From DATEPR01 sp963780635 (lineage in GTDB: Bacteria; Actinomycetota; Actinomycetes; Mycobacteriales; Pseudonocardiaceae): 64,000 bases of DNA. Below, in pieces: positions 28,015-36,670 of the stretch. Where the stretch lies: positions 744,001 through 808,000 of the forward strand of contig CAWACW010000011.1 in assembly GCA_963780635.1 (NCBI GenBank). Direction: 5' to 3'. The stretch's first letter is position 1. Each line of letters opens with the position of its first letter. The notes beneath the pieces are model-generated. The model searched no databases, was not told where the DNA came from, and saw only the letters and a list, made by a program, of their open reading frames with translations. Position numbers and translations under genes: made by a program.

Positions 28015-28114
28015 TGGTTCGTTTCGTGCCGACACCGGCGGCCGCCGGTTCGTGCCGACTGTTGCCGAATCGCCCGGCGCTGCCGCTGAGTACTCGCTTC
28101 GCGAGAGTCGGCCG

Positions 28115-28470
28115 CCCGCACCGGAACGGTAGAACTGGATCTTGGCTCGGGTTCCTGGGATGCCCCGGATGCTGGGCGGTCTCCGGGGCTCAGCTGGCTG
28201 CGGGACAACCAGACCCGCGATTCAGTCAGCGACTCAAGCCGCGATTCGCGAGTCCGCACAGGCCCAACCGGACCTGGTGGTGTGTCCGGTAACCCGCACC
28301 GGAACGGGAGAACTGGATCTTGGCTCGGGTTCCTGGGATGCCCCGGATGCTGGGCGGTCTCCGGGGCTCAGCTGGCTGCGGGACAACTAGACCCGCGATT
28401 CAGTCAGCGACTCAAGCCGCGATCCGCGAGTCCGCACAGGCCCAACCGGACCTGGTGGCGCGTCCGGTGA
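28115..28470. repeat. 178-bp tandem direct duplication, intergenic
   Basis: Two adjacent copies, 28115-28292 and 28293-28470, differ at about six positions. Each contains a perfect hairpin GCCCCGGA / TCCGGGGC with a 12-base loop (28162-28189 and 28340-28367). Short open frames run through both copies but show no recognisable protein. The surrounding 27960-28510 gap holds no gene that I can support. Confidence 0.85.
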
Positions 28471-28510
28471 CCCTCGCCGGGTAATTCCGGCATGGCTACT
28501 GGACACACCA

Positions 28511-28999
28511 CTAGTTCGTCGACTTTCCGATTGCCGTGACTGCCTGTTCGACCTTGGCTATCCGCTGCTCATAGCTGGACACCGCCGACAGGCGCGCTCG
28601 GACTCTCGCGTGTTCGGAGCGAATCTCGTCGACGAGCGTTCGCCCTTCAGCCGAGTCGGCCTCGGCGACTGGTTCCGGACGTTCCAACCCCGCGACCCGC
28701 TGGTCGACGGCCGCCAGATGTGGGCCGATTCGCTTGACCTCGTTCTCGGTCCAGTCGATCCGGGCGGCCACGGCGGCGAGCCGGTCCACGGCCTCGCGCA
28801 AACCGGTCAGCTCGCCCCGCAGCTCCGTGCGTAGCTCACCCAGTTCCCCGCGCAACTGCCTGGCCACCCTCGTCGCATGGCGCTCCGCGACCGCTTCGAC
28901 TCTCGGCCACAGCCGGCTCCACACCGGTTTGCCGACACGCCTGGCGATGGCCCGCAGTACGTCCTTCCCGGCGGCGCTGCCGGGTCCGTGGTCGATCAT
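28511..28999 (-). CDS. coiled-coil protein co-transcribed with GT29-like transferase
   Basis: A 162-residue soluble protein starting MIDHGPGSAAGKDVLRAI. The middle is a long predicted coiled coil with heptad-like Leu/Val/Ala spacing (LRGELGELRTELRGELTGLR), followed by a second helical stretch. No signal peptide or enzymatic motif is visible. Its ATG overlaps the stop of the upstream sialyltransferase-like gene by four bases (ATGA), so both are made from one message. A scaffold or partner for that glycosyltransferase is an inference from coupling alone. Confidence 0.72.
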   Translation of the reverse strand: MIDHGPGSAAGKDVLRAIARRVGKPVWSRLWPRVEAVAERHATRVARQLRGELGELRTELRGELTGLREAVDRLAAVAARIDWTENEVKRIGPHLAAVDQRVAGLERPEPVAEADSAEGRTLVDEIRSEHARVRARLSAVSSYEQRIAKVEQAVTAIGKSTN

Positions 29000-29676
29000 G
29001 ACAGGAGTTCGATCCTTCCCAGCGCATGCCAGCTGCGCAGCAGGTCCGCTTCCGCGGCGAGTCGGTGTTCCTCGGTTACTTTCACCGGTTCACCCCAGGC
29101 GTGCTGGAATGTCGCCTGTTCCGGATTGTCGATAATAGACATTCCGGTGAGCGTGACCGGCGTTGCCGGGAACAGTTCGGTGAGGACGTAGGTGATCAGA
29201 GTGCCGGTGGTCGGCCACACCGCTTGGGTCACGTCCAGGCCGAGCAGGTCCAGCAGCGGCAGGGTGAACTCGCGGTTGGGCACCGGTACGAAACCCAGGT
29301 CGGCAGGCCACCAGGTGGGCAGCGTCTCCGGCTCCCAGTGCAGCCTGCCCGGTTCCACCAGCAGGTACAGCCTGCTCGTGTAGTCCGCGAACGTGTGCGG
29401 GCTGGCGATCACACCACGGTGCAGCGCGACGACGTCGCACCGCCGGCCCAGTGTCGGCGCCGCGCCCGGTTCGTCGACCGCGAAGCTGGTCATCCGGACC
29501 ACCAGGTCCGCACCGTCCACCGTGGCCGCGCGTGTCGCGTCCGGGGTGAGCGGCGCGTTGCCGACTATGGCGATCGAACTGGGCTCCGCACACCTGGCAT
29601 AGCTCGCCAGCAGCGCTCGCAGGTCGGCCGTAACCTGCGTGGTCTGCGGCGCGATCGCCGTCTGTTGGATGGTCAT
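28996..29676 (-). CDS. GT29-like (sialyltransferase-type) protein
   Basis: A 226-residue protein with features of family GT29 sialyltransferases: an L-motif-like segment SSIAIVGNAPLTPDATRAA, then VDGADLVVRMTSF and TLGRRCDVVALHRG, and a later block TTGTLITYVLTELFPATPV followed by LTGMSI. GT29 proteins transfer sialic acid from CMP-sialate to a sugar acceptor. Neighbouring genes encode CMP-sialate synthetase (neuA, divergent, 18 bases away), NeuC and NeuB, which supports use of a CMP-nonulosonate. The start at 29676 fits the composition of the N-terminus. It is short for the family, and activity cannot be claimed from sequence. Confidence 0.68.
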   Translation of the reverse strand: MTIQQTAIAPQTTQVTADLRALLASYARCAEPSSIAIVGNAPLTPDATRAATVDGADLVVRMTSFAVDEPGAAPTLGRRCDVVALHRGVIASPHTFADYTSRLYLLVEPGRLHWEPETLPTWWPADLGFVPVPNREFTLPLLDLLGLDVTQAVWPTTGTLITYVLTELFPATPVTLTGMSIIDNPEQATFQHAWGEPVKVTEEHRLAAEADLLRSWHALGRIELLS

Positions 29677-29694
29677 CGGAAAGGGGTCCTCGGG

Positions 29695-30372
29695 ATGCTC
29701 AGGCGGGTGGTGGGTGTCGTGCCCGCGCGGGGTGGCTCGGTCGGCTTTCCCGGCAAGAATCTGGCGCCGTTCCTCGGCCGTCCGCTGGTGTCCGTCGCGG
29801 TGGCCGCCGGTGTCGATCTGGACGCCGTCCTCGTCAGTACCGACGACGACGCGATCGCCTCCGCCGCCACCACTGCCGGTGCGACCGTGGTGCGCCGGCC
29901 CGCCGAACTTGCCGGGGCGACCAGCCGGACCGTGGACGCGGTGCTGCACGCGGCGTCCGACCTGCCCGACGACACACTGCTCGTGCTGCTCCAGCCGACG
30001 TCCCCGCTGCGCACCGCCGATGACGTCCGCGAGTGCCTGCGGCTGCACGGCGACCGGTCCACCGGCTCGGTCGTGCAGGTGTCCGAGTCGGCCGAGCACC
30101 ATCCATGGAAGGCGTGCGTCCTCGTCGACGGCAAACTCACGCCGACCCGCGACTGGACCGACCTGGAAGCACCCCGCCAGACGCTGCCGCCGGTGCTGCG
30201 CCCCACCGGTGGCGTGTACGTGGTCAGCGCGGGCGACCTGCGCGCGCACCGACGCTTCTTCGTGCCCGAGGTGCTCGCCCAGGTGATCCCGGCGGACCGC
30301 GCGATCGATGTGGACGGGCCCGTCGACCTGGCGGCCGCGGAACGCGCGGCGAGGTCGGCGCGACGCTGGTAG
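29695..30372 (+). CDS. neuA: CMP-nonulosonate (sialate) cytidylyltransferase
   Basis: A 225-residue NeuA-type enzyme that activates a nonulosonic acid with CTP to CMP-NulO. The family signature VVPARGGSVGFPGKNLAPF lies at the N-terminus (CTP-binding loop), followed by LVSTDDDAIA and LLVLLQPTSPLRTADDVREC. GGVYVVSAGDL and the acidic C-terminal VDIDGP-type segment (here AIDVDGPVDLAAAE) complete the fold. The ATG at 29695 is 18 bases from the start of the divergent GT29-like gene, so promoters must overlap the coding sequences. It converges on neuC with a 3-base gap. Sialic acid, legionaminic acid or a related sugar are all possible products. Confidence 0.88.
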   Translation: MLRRVVGVVPARGGSVGFPGKNLAPFLGRPLVSVAVAAGVDLDAVLVSTDDDAIASAATTAGATVVRRPAELAGATSRTVDAVLHAASDLPDDTLLVLLQPTSPLRTADDVRECLRLHGDRSTGSVVQVSESAEHHPWKACVLVDGKLTPTRDWTDLEAPRQTLPPVLRPTGGVYVVSAGDLRAHRRFFVPEVLAQVIPADRAIDVDGPVDLAAAERAARSARRW

Positions 30373-30375
30373 ATC

Positions 30376-31563
30376 TCAGCCAACGGTGCTGCCCTCCTCA
30401 CGCGCCACCAAATCCGGGTCGAGCACGACACGGTCGACGAACTCCTTGTCCAACGAGGTGGCCCAGATCTCGTCACCCTCCAGCAGCGCCACGATCCGGT
30501 GACTCGCGCCCGGCTCGCCGAATCCGGTGTGGCTGGGATGGCGACCGAGCAGCCGCGCCCGCTCGATCGCGGCGAGTATCGCGTCCCGCTCCGGCGGCAC
30601 GTGCGCGACGCTGTCCGCCGTGGACCTGCGCCGCTGCCTGCTGCCGACGTTCACCGACGGCGTGCCCAGCACCGGTGCCTCACGCACGCCCGCCGATGAG
30701 TTGCCCAGCAGCACGTCGGCGTGCCGCATCAGCGTCACGTAGTACTCGAAGCGCATCGACGGCAGCCGCACGAACCGGTCGCCGGTCAGCCGGTCCAGCT
30801 CGTGCCGGATGTCCGCGCAGCCCTCGTCGTTGTTCGGGTCGATGATCACCCAGTTGCCGCCGTCGGCGAGCACCGCGTCCACCACGGCGGCCGCGTGCCG
30901 GGCAGTGTGCTCGCGTTCGGTGGTCACCGCGTGCAGCACGAGCACCCCGTAGGACTGGAAGCCGATGTCGTAGCGCTCCCGGACCAGCTCCGGCGTCGGC
31001 GCCTGGCCGGACGTGAGCACGTCCACCTCCGGGCTGCCGACCACGAAGATCCGCGCCGCCTCCTCGCCCAGCTGCAACAGCCGGGCGCGGGCGTCGTCGT
31101 TGGCCACCAGGTGCACGTGAGCGTGCTTGGACACCGAGTGCCGGATGGCGTCGTCGACGGTGCCGGACACCTCGCCGCCCTCGACGTGGATCACCCGCAC
31201 GTTCGTCAGCGAGCCCACCAGCGCACCGGCCAGCGCCTCCACCCGGTCGCCGTGCACGACGATCGCGGCAGGCCGTTCCTCGTGCACGAGCCGGGTCAGC
31301 GCCTGGACCGTGTTGGCCAGCACGAGTGCCGTCGGCTCGCCGTCCACCTGGTTGGGGATGAGGTGCAGCCTGCGCAGCCCGGCCCGCTCGATCTCGTGCA
31401 CGGTGTAGCCGTACCGGCGCAGCAGGTGCATACCGGTCACCACGATCCGGGCGGACAGCACGGGGCTGCCCTGCACGGCCACCATGATGTCGCGCATCTT
31501 GCCGAAATCCGCCCGGGTGCCGGTGACGAACACCACGTCACGCGATGGCTCAGGCGTCGACAA
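30376..31563 (-). CDS. neuC: UDP-N-acetylglucosamine 2-epimerase, hydrolysing (NeuC-type)
   Basis: About 395 residues of the NeuC family, which turns UDP-GlcNAc (or a derivative) into ManNAc (or derivative) plus UDP, the first step of nonulosonate synthesis. Motifs: FVTGTRADFGKMRDIM, IVVHGDRVEALAGALVG, IHVEGGEVSGTVDDAIRHS and the C-terminal LLGNSSAGVREAP with GTPSVNVGSRQRRR. The start is uncertain: a TTG at 31563 follows GGGGAGA, while GTG at 31536 lacks a site. Either way it overlaps or abuts the 3' end of neuB (14-base overlap with the TTG), so neuB-neuC form an operon. Confidence 0.9.
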   Translation of the reverse strand: MSTPEPSRDVVFVTGTRADFGKMRDIMVAVQGSPVLSARIVVTGMHLLRRYGYTVHEIERAGLRRLHLIPNQVDGEPTALVLANTVQALTRLVHEERPAAIVVHGDRVEALAGALVGSLTNVRVIHVEGGEVSGTVDDAIRHSVSKHAHVHLVANDDARARLLQLGEEAARIFVVGSPEVDVLTSGQAPTPELVRERYDIGFQSYGVLVLHAVTTEREHTARHAAAVVDAVLADGGNWVIIDPNNDEGCADIRHELDRLTGDRFVRLPSMRFEYYVTLMRHADVLLGNSSAGVREAPVLGTPSVNVGSRQRRRSTADSVAHVPPERDAILAAIERARLLGRHPSHTGFGEPGASHRIVALLEGDEIWATSLDKEFVDRVVLDPDLVAREEGSTVG

Positions 31564-32584
31564 GGTCTCCCCAGCTGATCTGCGTGTCGGCCGCCAGGTC
31601 CCGTGCGGTGGTCCGGCCCAGCACCGAGTCGTAGTCGGCCGCCTTGATCTCACCGGTGCCCGGCCGCTTCACCCACGTGTTCGCAGTGGTCAGCGGGCTG
31701 CCGGCGGGCACGGTCGCTGTCGTCACGACGCACGCGTACGCGAAGTCGATCGTCGGCCGCTCGGCCGCCAGGATCTCCTTGCTGCCACCCAGCGCGGCGT
31801 GCACCAGCCGCGAGCCGCGGACCAGCTCGCCGAACTCCGCCGGTGTCGACGACACCGCGATGTCCGGGCCGGGCCAGCTCATGTCCGAGGTGAAATGCCG
31901 CTCCAGCACTCGCGCGCCCAGCGCCACCGAGCCCACGCACGGATAGATCGACGTGGTGTGGTCGGACAGGCCCAGCACCGCGTCCGGGAACGCGGCACCC
32001 AGTTCGGCCAGCGCGCCGAGCCGGACCAGTTCCGGCGGCGTCGGGTAGAGCGACGTGCAGTGCAGCACCGCGAACCCGACGCCGGCCGCGCGCAGGATCT
32101 CCACCGCGGGCCGGATCGAGTGCACGTCGTTCATGCCGGTGGACAGGATGACCGGCTTGCCGAAGCCGGCCACGTGTCTGATCAGCGGGTAGTTGTTGCA
32201 CTCGCCGGACCCGATCTTGAACGCCTCGACGCCCAGTTCGGCCAGCCGGTCGGCGGCGGCCCGGGAGAACGGTGTGGACAGGAACGTCATGCCGCGTTCC
32301 TCGGCGTGTGCCTTGAGTTCGCGCTCGTCCTCGGCGGACAGCGCGCAGCGGACCATCATGTCGTAGATCGGCTCGTCGGCGTTGCCCGGCACGACGTCGT
32401 TGGGGATCATCTCGTCCTCGACGACGTGGGTCTGGAACTTCACGCACTCCACGCCCGCGTCCGCGGCGTCGTCGACCATCCGGTGCGCCTTCGCCGGGTC
32501 GCCCTCGTGGTTGATGCCGATCTCCGCGATGACGAACGGCGGGTGCTCGAGCCCGACTTCGCGGTCACCGATCTGAAAGGTCAC
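31550..32584 (-). CDS. neuB: N-acetylneuraminate synthase-type NulO synthase
   Basis: A 344-residue NeuB family enzyme that condenses phosphoenolpyruvate with an N-acetylhexosamine (ManNAc or a 6-deoxy derivative) to a nine-carbon keto acid. The GTG at 32584 follows GGAGG by five bases. The TIM-barrel domain has FVIAEIGINHEGDPAKAH, VKFQTHVVEDEMI, FSTPFS-type LSTPFSRAAADRLAELG, KIGSGECNNYPL, LGLSDHTTSIYPCVG and LERHFT. The last about 60 residues form the SAF (antifreeze-like) domain: VPAGSPLTTANTWVKRPGTG. First gene of the neuB-neuC unit. Sequence alone does not tell sialic from legionaminic-type products. Confidence 0.92.
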   Translation of the reverse strand: MTFQIGDREVGLEHPPFVIAEIGINHEGDPAKAHRMVDDAADAGVECVKFQTHVVEDEMIPNDVVPGNADEPIYDMMVRCALSAEDERELKAHAEERGMTFLSTPFSRAAADRLAELGVEAFKIGSGECNNYPLIRHVAGFGKPVILSTGMNDVHSIRPAVEILRAAGVGFAVLHCTSLYPTPPELVRLGALAELGAAFPDAVLGLSDHTTSIYPCVGSVALGARVLERHFTSDMSWPGPDIAVSSTPAEFGELVRGSRLVHAALGGSKEILAAERPTIDFAYACVVTTATVPAGSPLTTANTWVKRPGTGEIKAADYDSVLGRTTARDLAADTQISWGDLVDA

Positions 32585-32857
32585 GGAAGCCTCCGACGAG
32601 AGCCTGCGGCGGTCGTGCCCGGACGCGCCCGGCCGGGCTTCCGCGGGACGGTAGCACCTCGGTACCTTCAGGGAAGGTGCCGCCGAGCCCATCACGGGAC
32701 TACCTGGGTCGCGGTGGCCGAACCTTAGCCGTTTCCCAGGTTCGTCCGGCCCCTTTCAGATCGTTCACAGTCTGCTCGGCTACGTTGCCGATATGCCCCC
32801 GTGGAGACCCCTCCGTCGCACGTCGTCCTCGGCCGGGTTGGCAGAATGATCGGTGAC

Positions 32858-34441
32858 ATGCGGACATCACAGGTTGCCGCGGCCGCGGACGCCGTACTCG
32901 AACCGCCGGCCGACCCGACGCGGGACGCGGCCCGAACGGGCGGCGCCACCGCGCAGATCGGCGGCCGGTTCCGTGCGCTGGTGCGTACACACTGGCTGTT
33001 CACGGTGTTGCTGCTGGCCGGGACCGCCCTGCGGGTCGTGACGTGGCTGGCCTACCAGCCGGCCATGCTCTACACCGACTCGTACCGCTACCTGGACAAC
33101 ATCGGTCCCGAGGACCCCAGCTCCCTGGACCCCATCGGCTACTCGCTGTTCGTGCTGAAGCCGCTGGTGGGGATCGACGGCATCCAGCTGGTCAGCTTGG
33201 TCCAGCACATCGCGGGCCTGGGCATGGCCGTGCTGCTGTACCGGCTGGCGCTCACATGCGGTGCCCGGCGGTGGCTGGCCGCGCTGGTCACGGCCCCGGT
33301 CCTGCTGGACGGCTACCAGCTGCAGATCGAGCAGAACATCCTCACCGACGTGTGGCTGCAGGTACTGCTGGTGGTGCTGCTGTGGCTGTTCATCGGTCGC
33401 GGTGTGCCGAAGGTCGGCTGGGTCGCGCTCGCGGGGCTCACCATCGGCCTCGCGATGACGATCCGCATCGTGGCCATCGCGGTGATCGTGCCGGTCGGGC
33501 TCTACGTGATCCTGGTCGGCCGCGAGTGGCGGGTGCCCGGCGGCTGGAAACGGATCCTGGCCAGGGTCGGCGCGCTGGCGCTGTGTTTCCTGGTGGTGGT
33601 CGGCTCCTACGCCACCTACTTCCACGCCAAGGTCGGCTACTGGGGTCTGTCCACGGCATCCGGGAACTCGTTGTACGGCAGGACGGCCGAGGTCGCCGAC
33701 TGCTCGAAGCTGGGCCTGGACCCGGTGCTCGCCCAGTTGTGCCCGAAGGAACCACTGGACCAGCGCAAGGGCGTGAACTACTACGCGCACCTGGACGCGG
33801 CGATCCCCGGCTGGCCCGGGTACGTGCCGCCGGGCAAGACCATGTACGACCTGGACCGTGAGTTCGCCAAGCGGGTGATCGAGAAGCAGCCGTTCGCGGT
33901 GGCCAAGGGGATCCTGGAGGACTTCGGGAAGGGCTTCCTGCCGTATCACTTCAGCCTGCCCGGCGACCCGCCGACGTGGCTGTGGCAGTTCTCCAAGACC
34001 ACGCCGATCTTCACGGTCAACCCGGCGGCCGCGCAGGTCGACGTGTTCGGCCAGACCAACGCGTACGCACTGAAGTACGGCGGCAAGCCGCTGCGCACGA
34101 ACGCGCCACTGGCGGCGTTCCTGCACTACTACCAGTTCGGTGGCTACACGCCCGGCCCGATCCTGCTGGCGGCCCTGCTGATGGGCCTGGTCGGCGGGTT
34201 CAGCAGGCGCGGCAGGCGGTCCGGCATGGCGGGCATCACGTTGCTGGTCACCGGTTCGGCGCTGGCGGTGCTGGGCATCGCGGCGCTGTTCGAGTTCTCC
34301 TGGCGCTACCAGTTGCCCGGCCTGGTGCTGCTGCCGCTGGCCGGCGTGCTGGGGCTGACGGCGTGGCGCAAGGGCAAGGTCGAACCGGCACCCGCGACCG
34401 TGGCCGCCGAACCGGTCACCGATCCCGGTGCGTCTGGTTGA
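32858..34441 (+). CDS. GT-C-like multi-pass membrane protein
   Basis: About 527 residues, with an N-terminal cytoplasmic segment and roughly ten transmembrane spans, for example LFTVLLLAGTALRVVTWLAY, then AVIVPVGLYVILVG and LPGLVLLPLAGVLGLTAW. The first loop, after TM1, carries YTDSYRYLDN, an acidic motif of the kind used by lipid-linked GT-C glycosyltransferases. A large extracytoplasmic loop with two Cys (VADCSKLGLDPVLAQLCPK) follows mid-protein. Start ATG at 32858 is chosen; ATG at 32846 is also in frame. Neighbouring NulO genes suggest a role in surface-glycan assembly, but this is inference. The 3' end overlaps ctaG convergently by 26 bases. Confidence 0.75.
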   Translation: MRTSQVAAAADAVLEPPADPTRDAARTGGATAQIGGRFRALVRTHWLFTVLLLAGTALRVVTWLAYQPAMLYTDSYRYLDNIGPEDPSSLDPIGYSLFVLKPLVGIDGIQLVSLVQHIAGLGMAVLLYRLALTCGARRWLAALVTAPVLLDGYQLQIEQNILTDVWLQVLLVVLLWLFIGRGVPKVGWVALAGLTIGLAMTIRIVAIAVIVPVGLYVILVGREWRVPGGWKRILARVGALALCFLVVVGSYATYFHAKVGYWGLSTASGNSLYGRTAEVADCSKLGLDPVLAQLCPKEPLDQRKGVNYYAHLDAAIPGWPGYVPPGKTMYDLDREFAKRVIEKQPFAVAKGILEDFGKGFLPYHFSLPGDPPTWLWQFSKTTPIFTVNPAAAQVDVFGQTNAYALKYGGKPLRTNAPLAAFLHYYQFGGYTPGPILLAALLMGLVGGFSRRGRRSGMAGITLLVTGSALAVLGIAALFEFSWRYQLPGLVLLPLAGVLGLTAWRKGKVEPAPATVAAEPVTDPGASG

Positions 34442-35402
34442 GCTTGGCCAGCATCCTGTTGTAGGCGTCCAGCGCGGCATCGTCGGTGTCGATGTTCGCG
34501 TTCTCGTCGTCCGCGTCCACCGAGTCGACGCCCAGGTGGTCGGCCATCGTGGAGCGGCGGGCGGCCTCCAGCCACTTGCCGGTGTCGTTCTGCCGTTCGG
34601 TGTCGCGCATCCACTGGCCGACGACCAGCACGGTGATGGCGAACATCAGGCCGTCGCCGACGACCCACATGATGCCGCCACCGGTGTGCAGATCGGTCAG
34701 CGGCGACGGGCCCCAGTTGCGGGGCGGCAGGTTCAGCCCGACGGCCTGCAACATCAACAGCACGCCCACGAGGGTGTCCGCGCCCATGCCCAGCAGCAGC
34801 AGGAACACCCGCAGCGGGTAGGACAGCTCGCGCTTGACCGGCTCGCGGCCCAGCAGCGGCAGGAAGTACAGGTAGCCGCTGACCAGGTAGAGCGCGACCT
34901 CCAGGTAGTGCAGGTCAGGGTGCGCCACCATCGCGGGCATGAAGCCGAACAGGTGCGTGGCGACCAGCACGATCACGTAGGAGGCGAGACCGACCAACGG
35001 GAAGGTCAGGACCGAGACCACCCGGCCGCGCAGCAGGGCCTCGGTGCGGGCCGCCGTGGCGTCGTCGCCGGTGTGCGCGAGCCGGATCGGCTGGCCGAGG
35101 ATCAGCAGGACCGGCACCACCATGATCAGCAGCAGGTGCTCGATCATGTGCAACCAGAACAGTTCGTGGCCGTACACGTCGATCGAACTCTGCAGCGTCA
35201 CGGCGAGCACGGCGAGCGCGCCGAGGAACGCGGCCGTGCGACCGAAGGGCCAGCGCTCGCCGAGCTTCGGCAGCGTCAGGTAGGCGCGGTACAGGTACAG
35301 CACTGCCGCGATGACGACCAGCGCGTCGGTCACCGGCCCGAACCGCCAGGTGCCCAGGGCCGTGCCCCAGGTCAGTGGGGCCAGCGTGCCGGTCATGTTC
35401 AT
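34416..35402 (-). CDS. ctaG: cytochrome c oxidase assembly factor CtaG (caa3 type)
   Basis: A 328-residue membrane protein of the caa3_CtaG family, which helps copper delivery to, or maturation of, cytochrome c oxidase. Start ATG at 35402 follows GGAGG by six bases. About seven spans are visible. Family-typical residues include HELFWLHMIEHLLLIMVVPV (conserved His), GQPIRLAHTGDD, YFLPLLGREPV and the C-terminal GGIMWVVGDGLMF. A hydrophilic acidic C-terminal tail of about 60 residues follows the last span. Divergent from the alcohol dehydrogenase, with 147 bases between the starts. Confidence 0.92.
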   Translation of the reverse strand: MNMTGTLAPLTWGTALGTWRFGPVTDALVVIAAVLYLYRAYLTLPKLGERWPFGRTAAFLGALAVLAVTLQSSIDVYGHELFWLHMIEHLLLIMVVPVLLILGQPIRLAHTGDDATAARTEALLRGRVVSVLTFPLVGLASYVIVLVATHLFGFMPAMVAHPDLHYLEVALYLVSGYLYFLPLLGREPVKRELSYPLRVFLLLLGMGADTLVGVLLMLQAVGLNLPPRNWGPSPLTDLHTGGGIMWVVGDGLMFAITVLVVGQWMRDTERQNDTGKWLEAARRSTMADHLGVDSVDADDENANIDTDDAALDAYNRMLAKLNQTHRDR

Positions 35403-35549
35403 GGACAGCCTCCGGGAAAAGTCGCGCGTTCACCGTAACTCGGGCCGGGTGTGTGGCCTGTTCGGCACCGGCCTTGTGGGGCTATCGCGGCTGTGGTTGT
35501 GTGTGCCTGATCTCGATGACCTAACAGCGTTCGGTTCTGGGGAGGCACG

Positions 35550-36644
35550 GTGGCGGAGCGACGGGGTACGACGGCGGCGGTGATCCGCGAAGCGGGTGGT
35601 CCGGTCACGGTCGAGGACGTCGAGCTGCGCGCACCCGGTACCGGCGAGGTGCTGGTGCGGATCGACGCGGCCAGCTTGTGCCACTCGGACCTGTCGTTGG
35701 CCACCGGCGTCCTCGCGCAGTCGATGCCCGTGGTGCTCGGGCACGAGGCGGCGGGCACGGTCGAGGAGATCGGTGCCGGCGTGACCGGACTCACCGTCGG
35801 CGACCCGGTCCTGTTGCTGTGGAACCCACCGTGCCGCGAGTGCTGGTTCTGCACGCACGGCGAGCCACACCTGTGCGAGCACGCAGGCGACCGGGCCGGT
35901 GTCACCTACGGCTGGGACAGCGCGGGCACGCCCCTCTACCCAGGACTGTCCACGGCGGCTTTCGCCCGGCACACCGTGGTCGGCGCCAACCAGTGCTACC
36001 CGCTGCCCGCGGACATCCCGGTCGACCTGGCGGCACTGCTCGGCTGCGCGGTGACGACCGGCGTCGGCGCGGTGCTGGCGACGGCGGGCGTGCGGGCGGG
36101 GGAGTCGGTGGTCGTGGTCGGCCTCGGCGGCGTGGGCCTGTCCGCGGTGGCAGGTGCGCGGATCGCCGGTGCCGGGCCGATCGTCGCGGTCGACCGGGTG
36201 CCGGAGAAGCTGGCGCTGGCGACGACGTTCGGCGCCACGGACACGGTGATCGCCGGGCCGCAAGTCCGATCGACGGTCCGTGAGCTGACCGACGGCCGGG
36301 GCGCGGACCACGTGTTCGACTGTGTCGGCCTGGCGGCGACGATGAAGGACAGCTGGAAACTGGCCAGGCGGGGCGGAGCGCTCACCGTGGTCGGTATCGG
36401 CCGCCGAGACGACGTGATGGAATTCTCGCCGCTGGAGCTGTTCGCGTTCGCCCGGCGGATCCTGCCGTGCGTGAACGGGTCGCTGGACGCGCAACGCGAT
36501 CTGCCTGGTTACTTCGACCACGTGAGGTCGGGTGATCTGGATCTTCGTGCCATGGTGAGCAGGGAGGTCGGGTTGGACGGCATCGCGGAGGGCTTCGCCG
36601 ACCTGGCAGCGGGCCGGGTCGCCAGGGTGCTGGTCCGGCCATGA
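35550..36644 (+). CDS. zinc-dependent alcohol dehydrogenase
   Basis: A 364-residue MDR-superfamily NAD(P)-dependent alcohol dehydrogenase. The GTG at 35550 follows GGGGAGG at normal spacing. Catalytic zinc ligands: Cys in SLCHSD (about residue 43) and His in LGHEAAG (about 64). The structural zinc lobe is intact: CRECWFCTHGEPHLC, spacing C-x2-C-x2-C-x7-C (about residues 94-108). Rossmann motif: VVGLGGVGLSAVAGAR. It is close to class III/benzyl-alcohol-type enzymes. A FabG-like SDR follows 26 bases downstream, so the two probably form an operon. The physiological alcohol is unknown. Confidence 0.92.
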   Translation: MAERRGTTAAVIREAGGPVTVEDVELRAPGTGEVLVRIDAASLCHSDLSLATGVLAQSMPVVLGHEAAGTVEEIGAGVTGLTVGDPVLLLWNPPCRECWFCTHGEPHLCEHAGDRAGVTYGWDSAGTPLYPGLSTAAFARHTVVGANQCYPLPADIPVDLAALLGCAVTTGVGAVLATAGVRAGESVVVVGLGGVGLSAVAGARIAGAGPIVAVDRVPEKLALATTFGATDTVIAGPQVRSTVRELTDGRGADHVFDCVGLAATMKDSWKLARRGGALTVVGIGRRDDVMEFSPLELFAFARRILPCVNGSLDAQRDLPGYFDHVRSGDLDLRAMVSREVGLDGIAEGFADLAAGRVARVLVRP

Positions 36645-36670
36645 CCAGCGGATCTCAACGAGGAGGACAC

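Noticed and set aside
28026..28470. Small plus-strand proteins in the 178-bp duplication
   Set aside because: The frames arise from the duplicated DNA, lack ribosome sites and resemble no protein.
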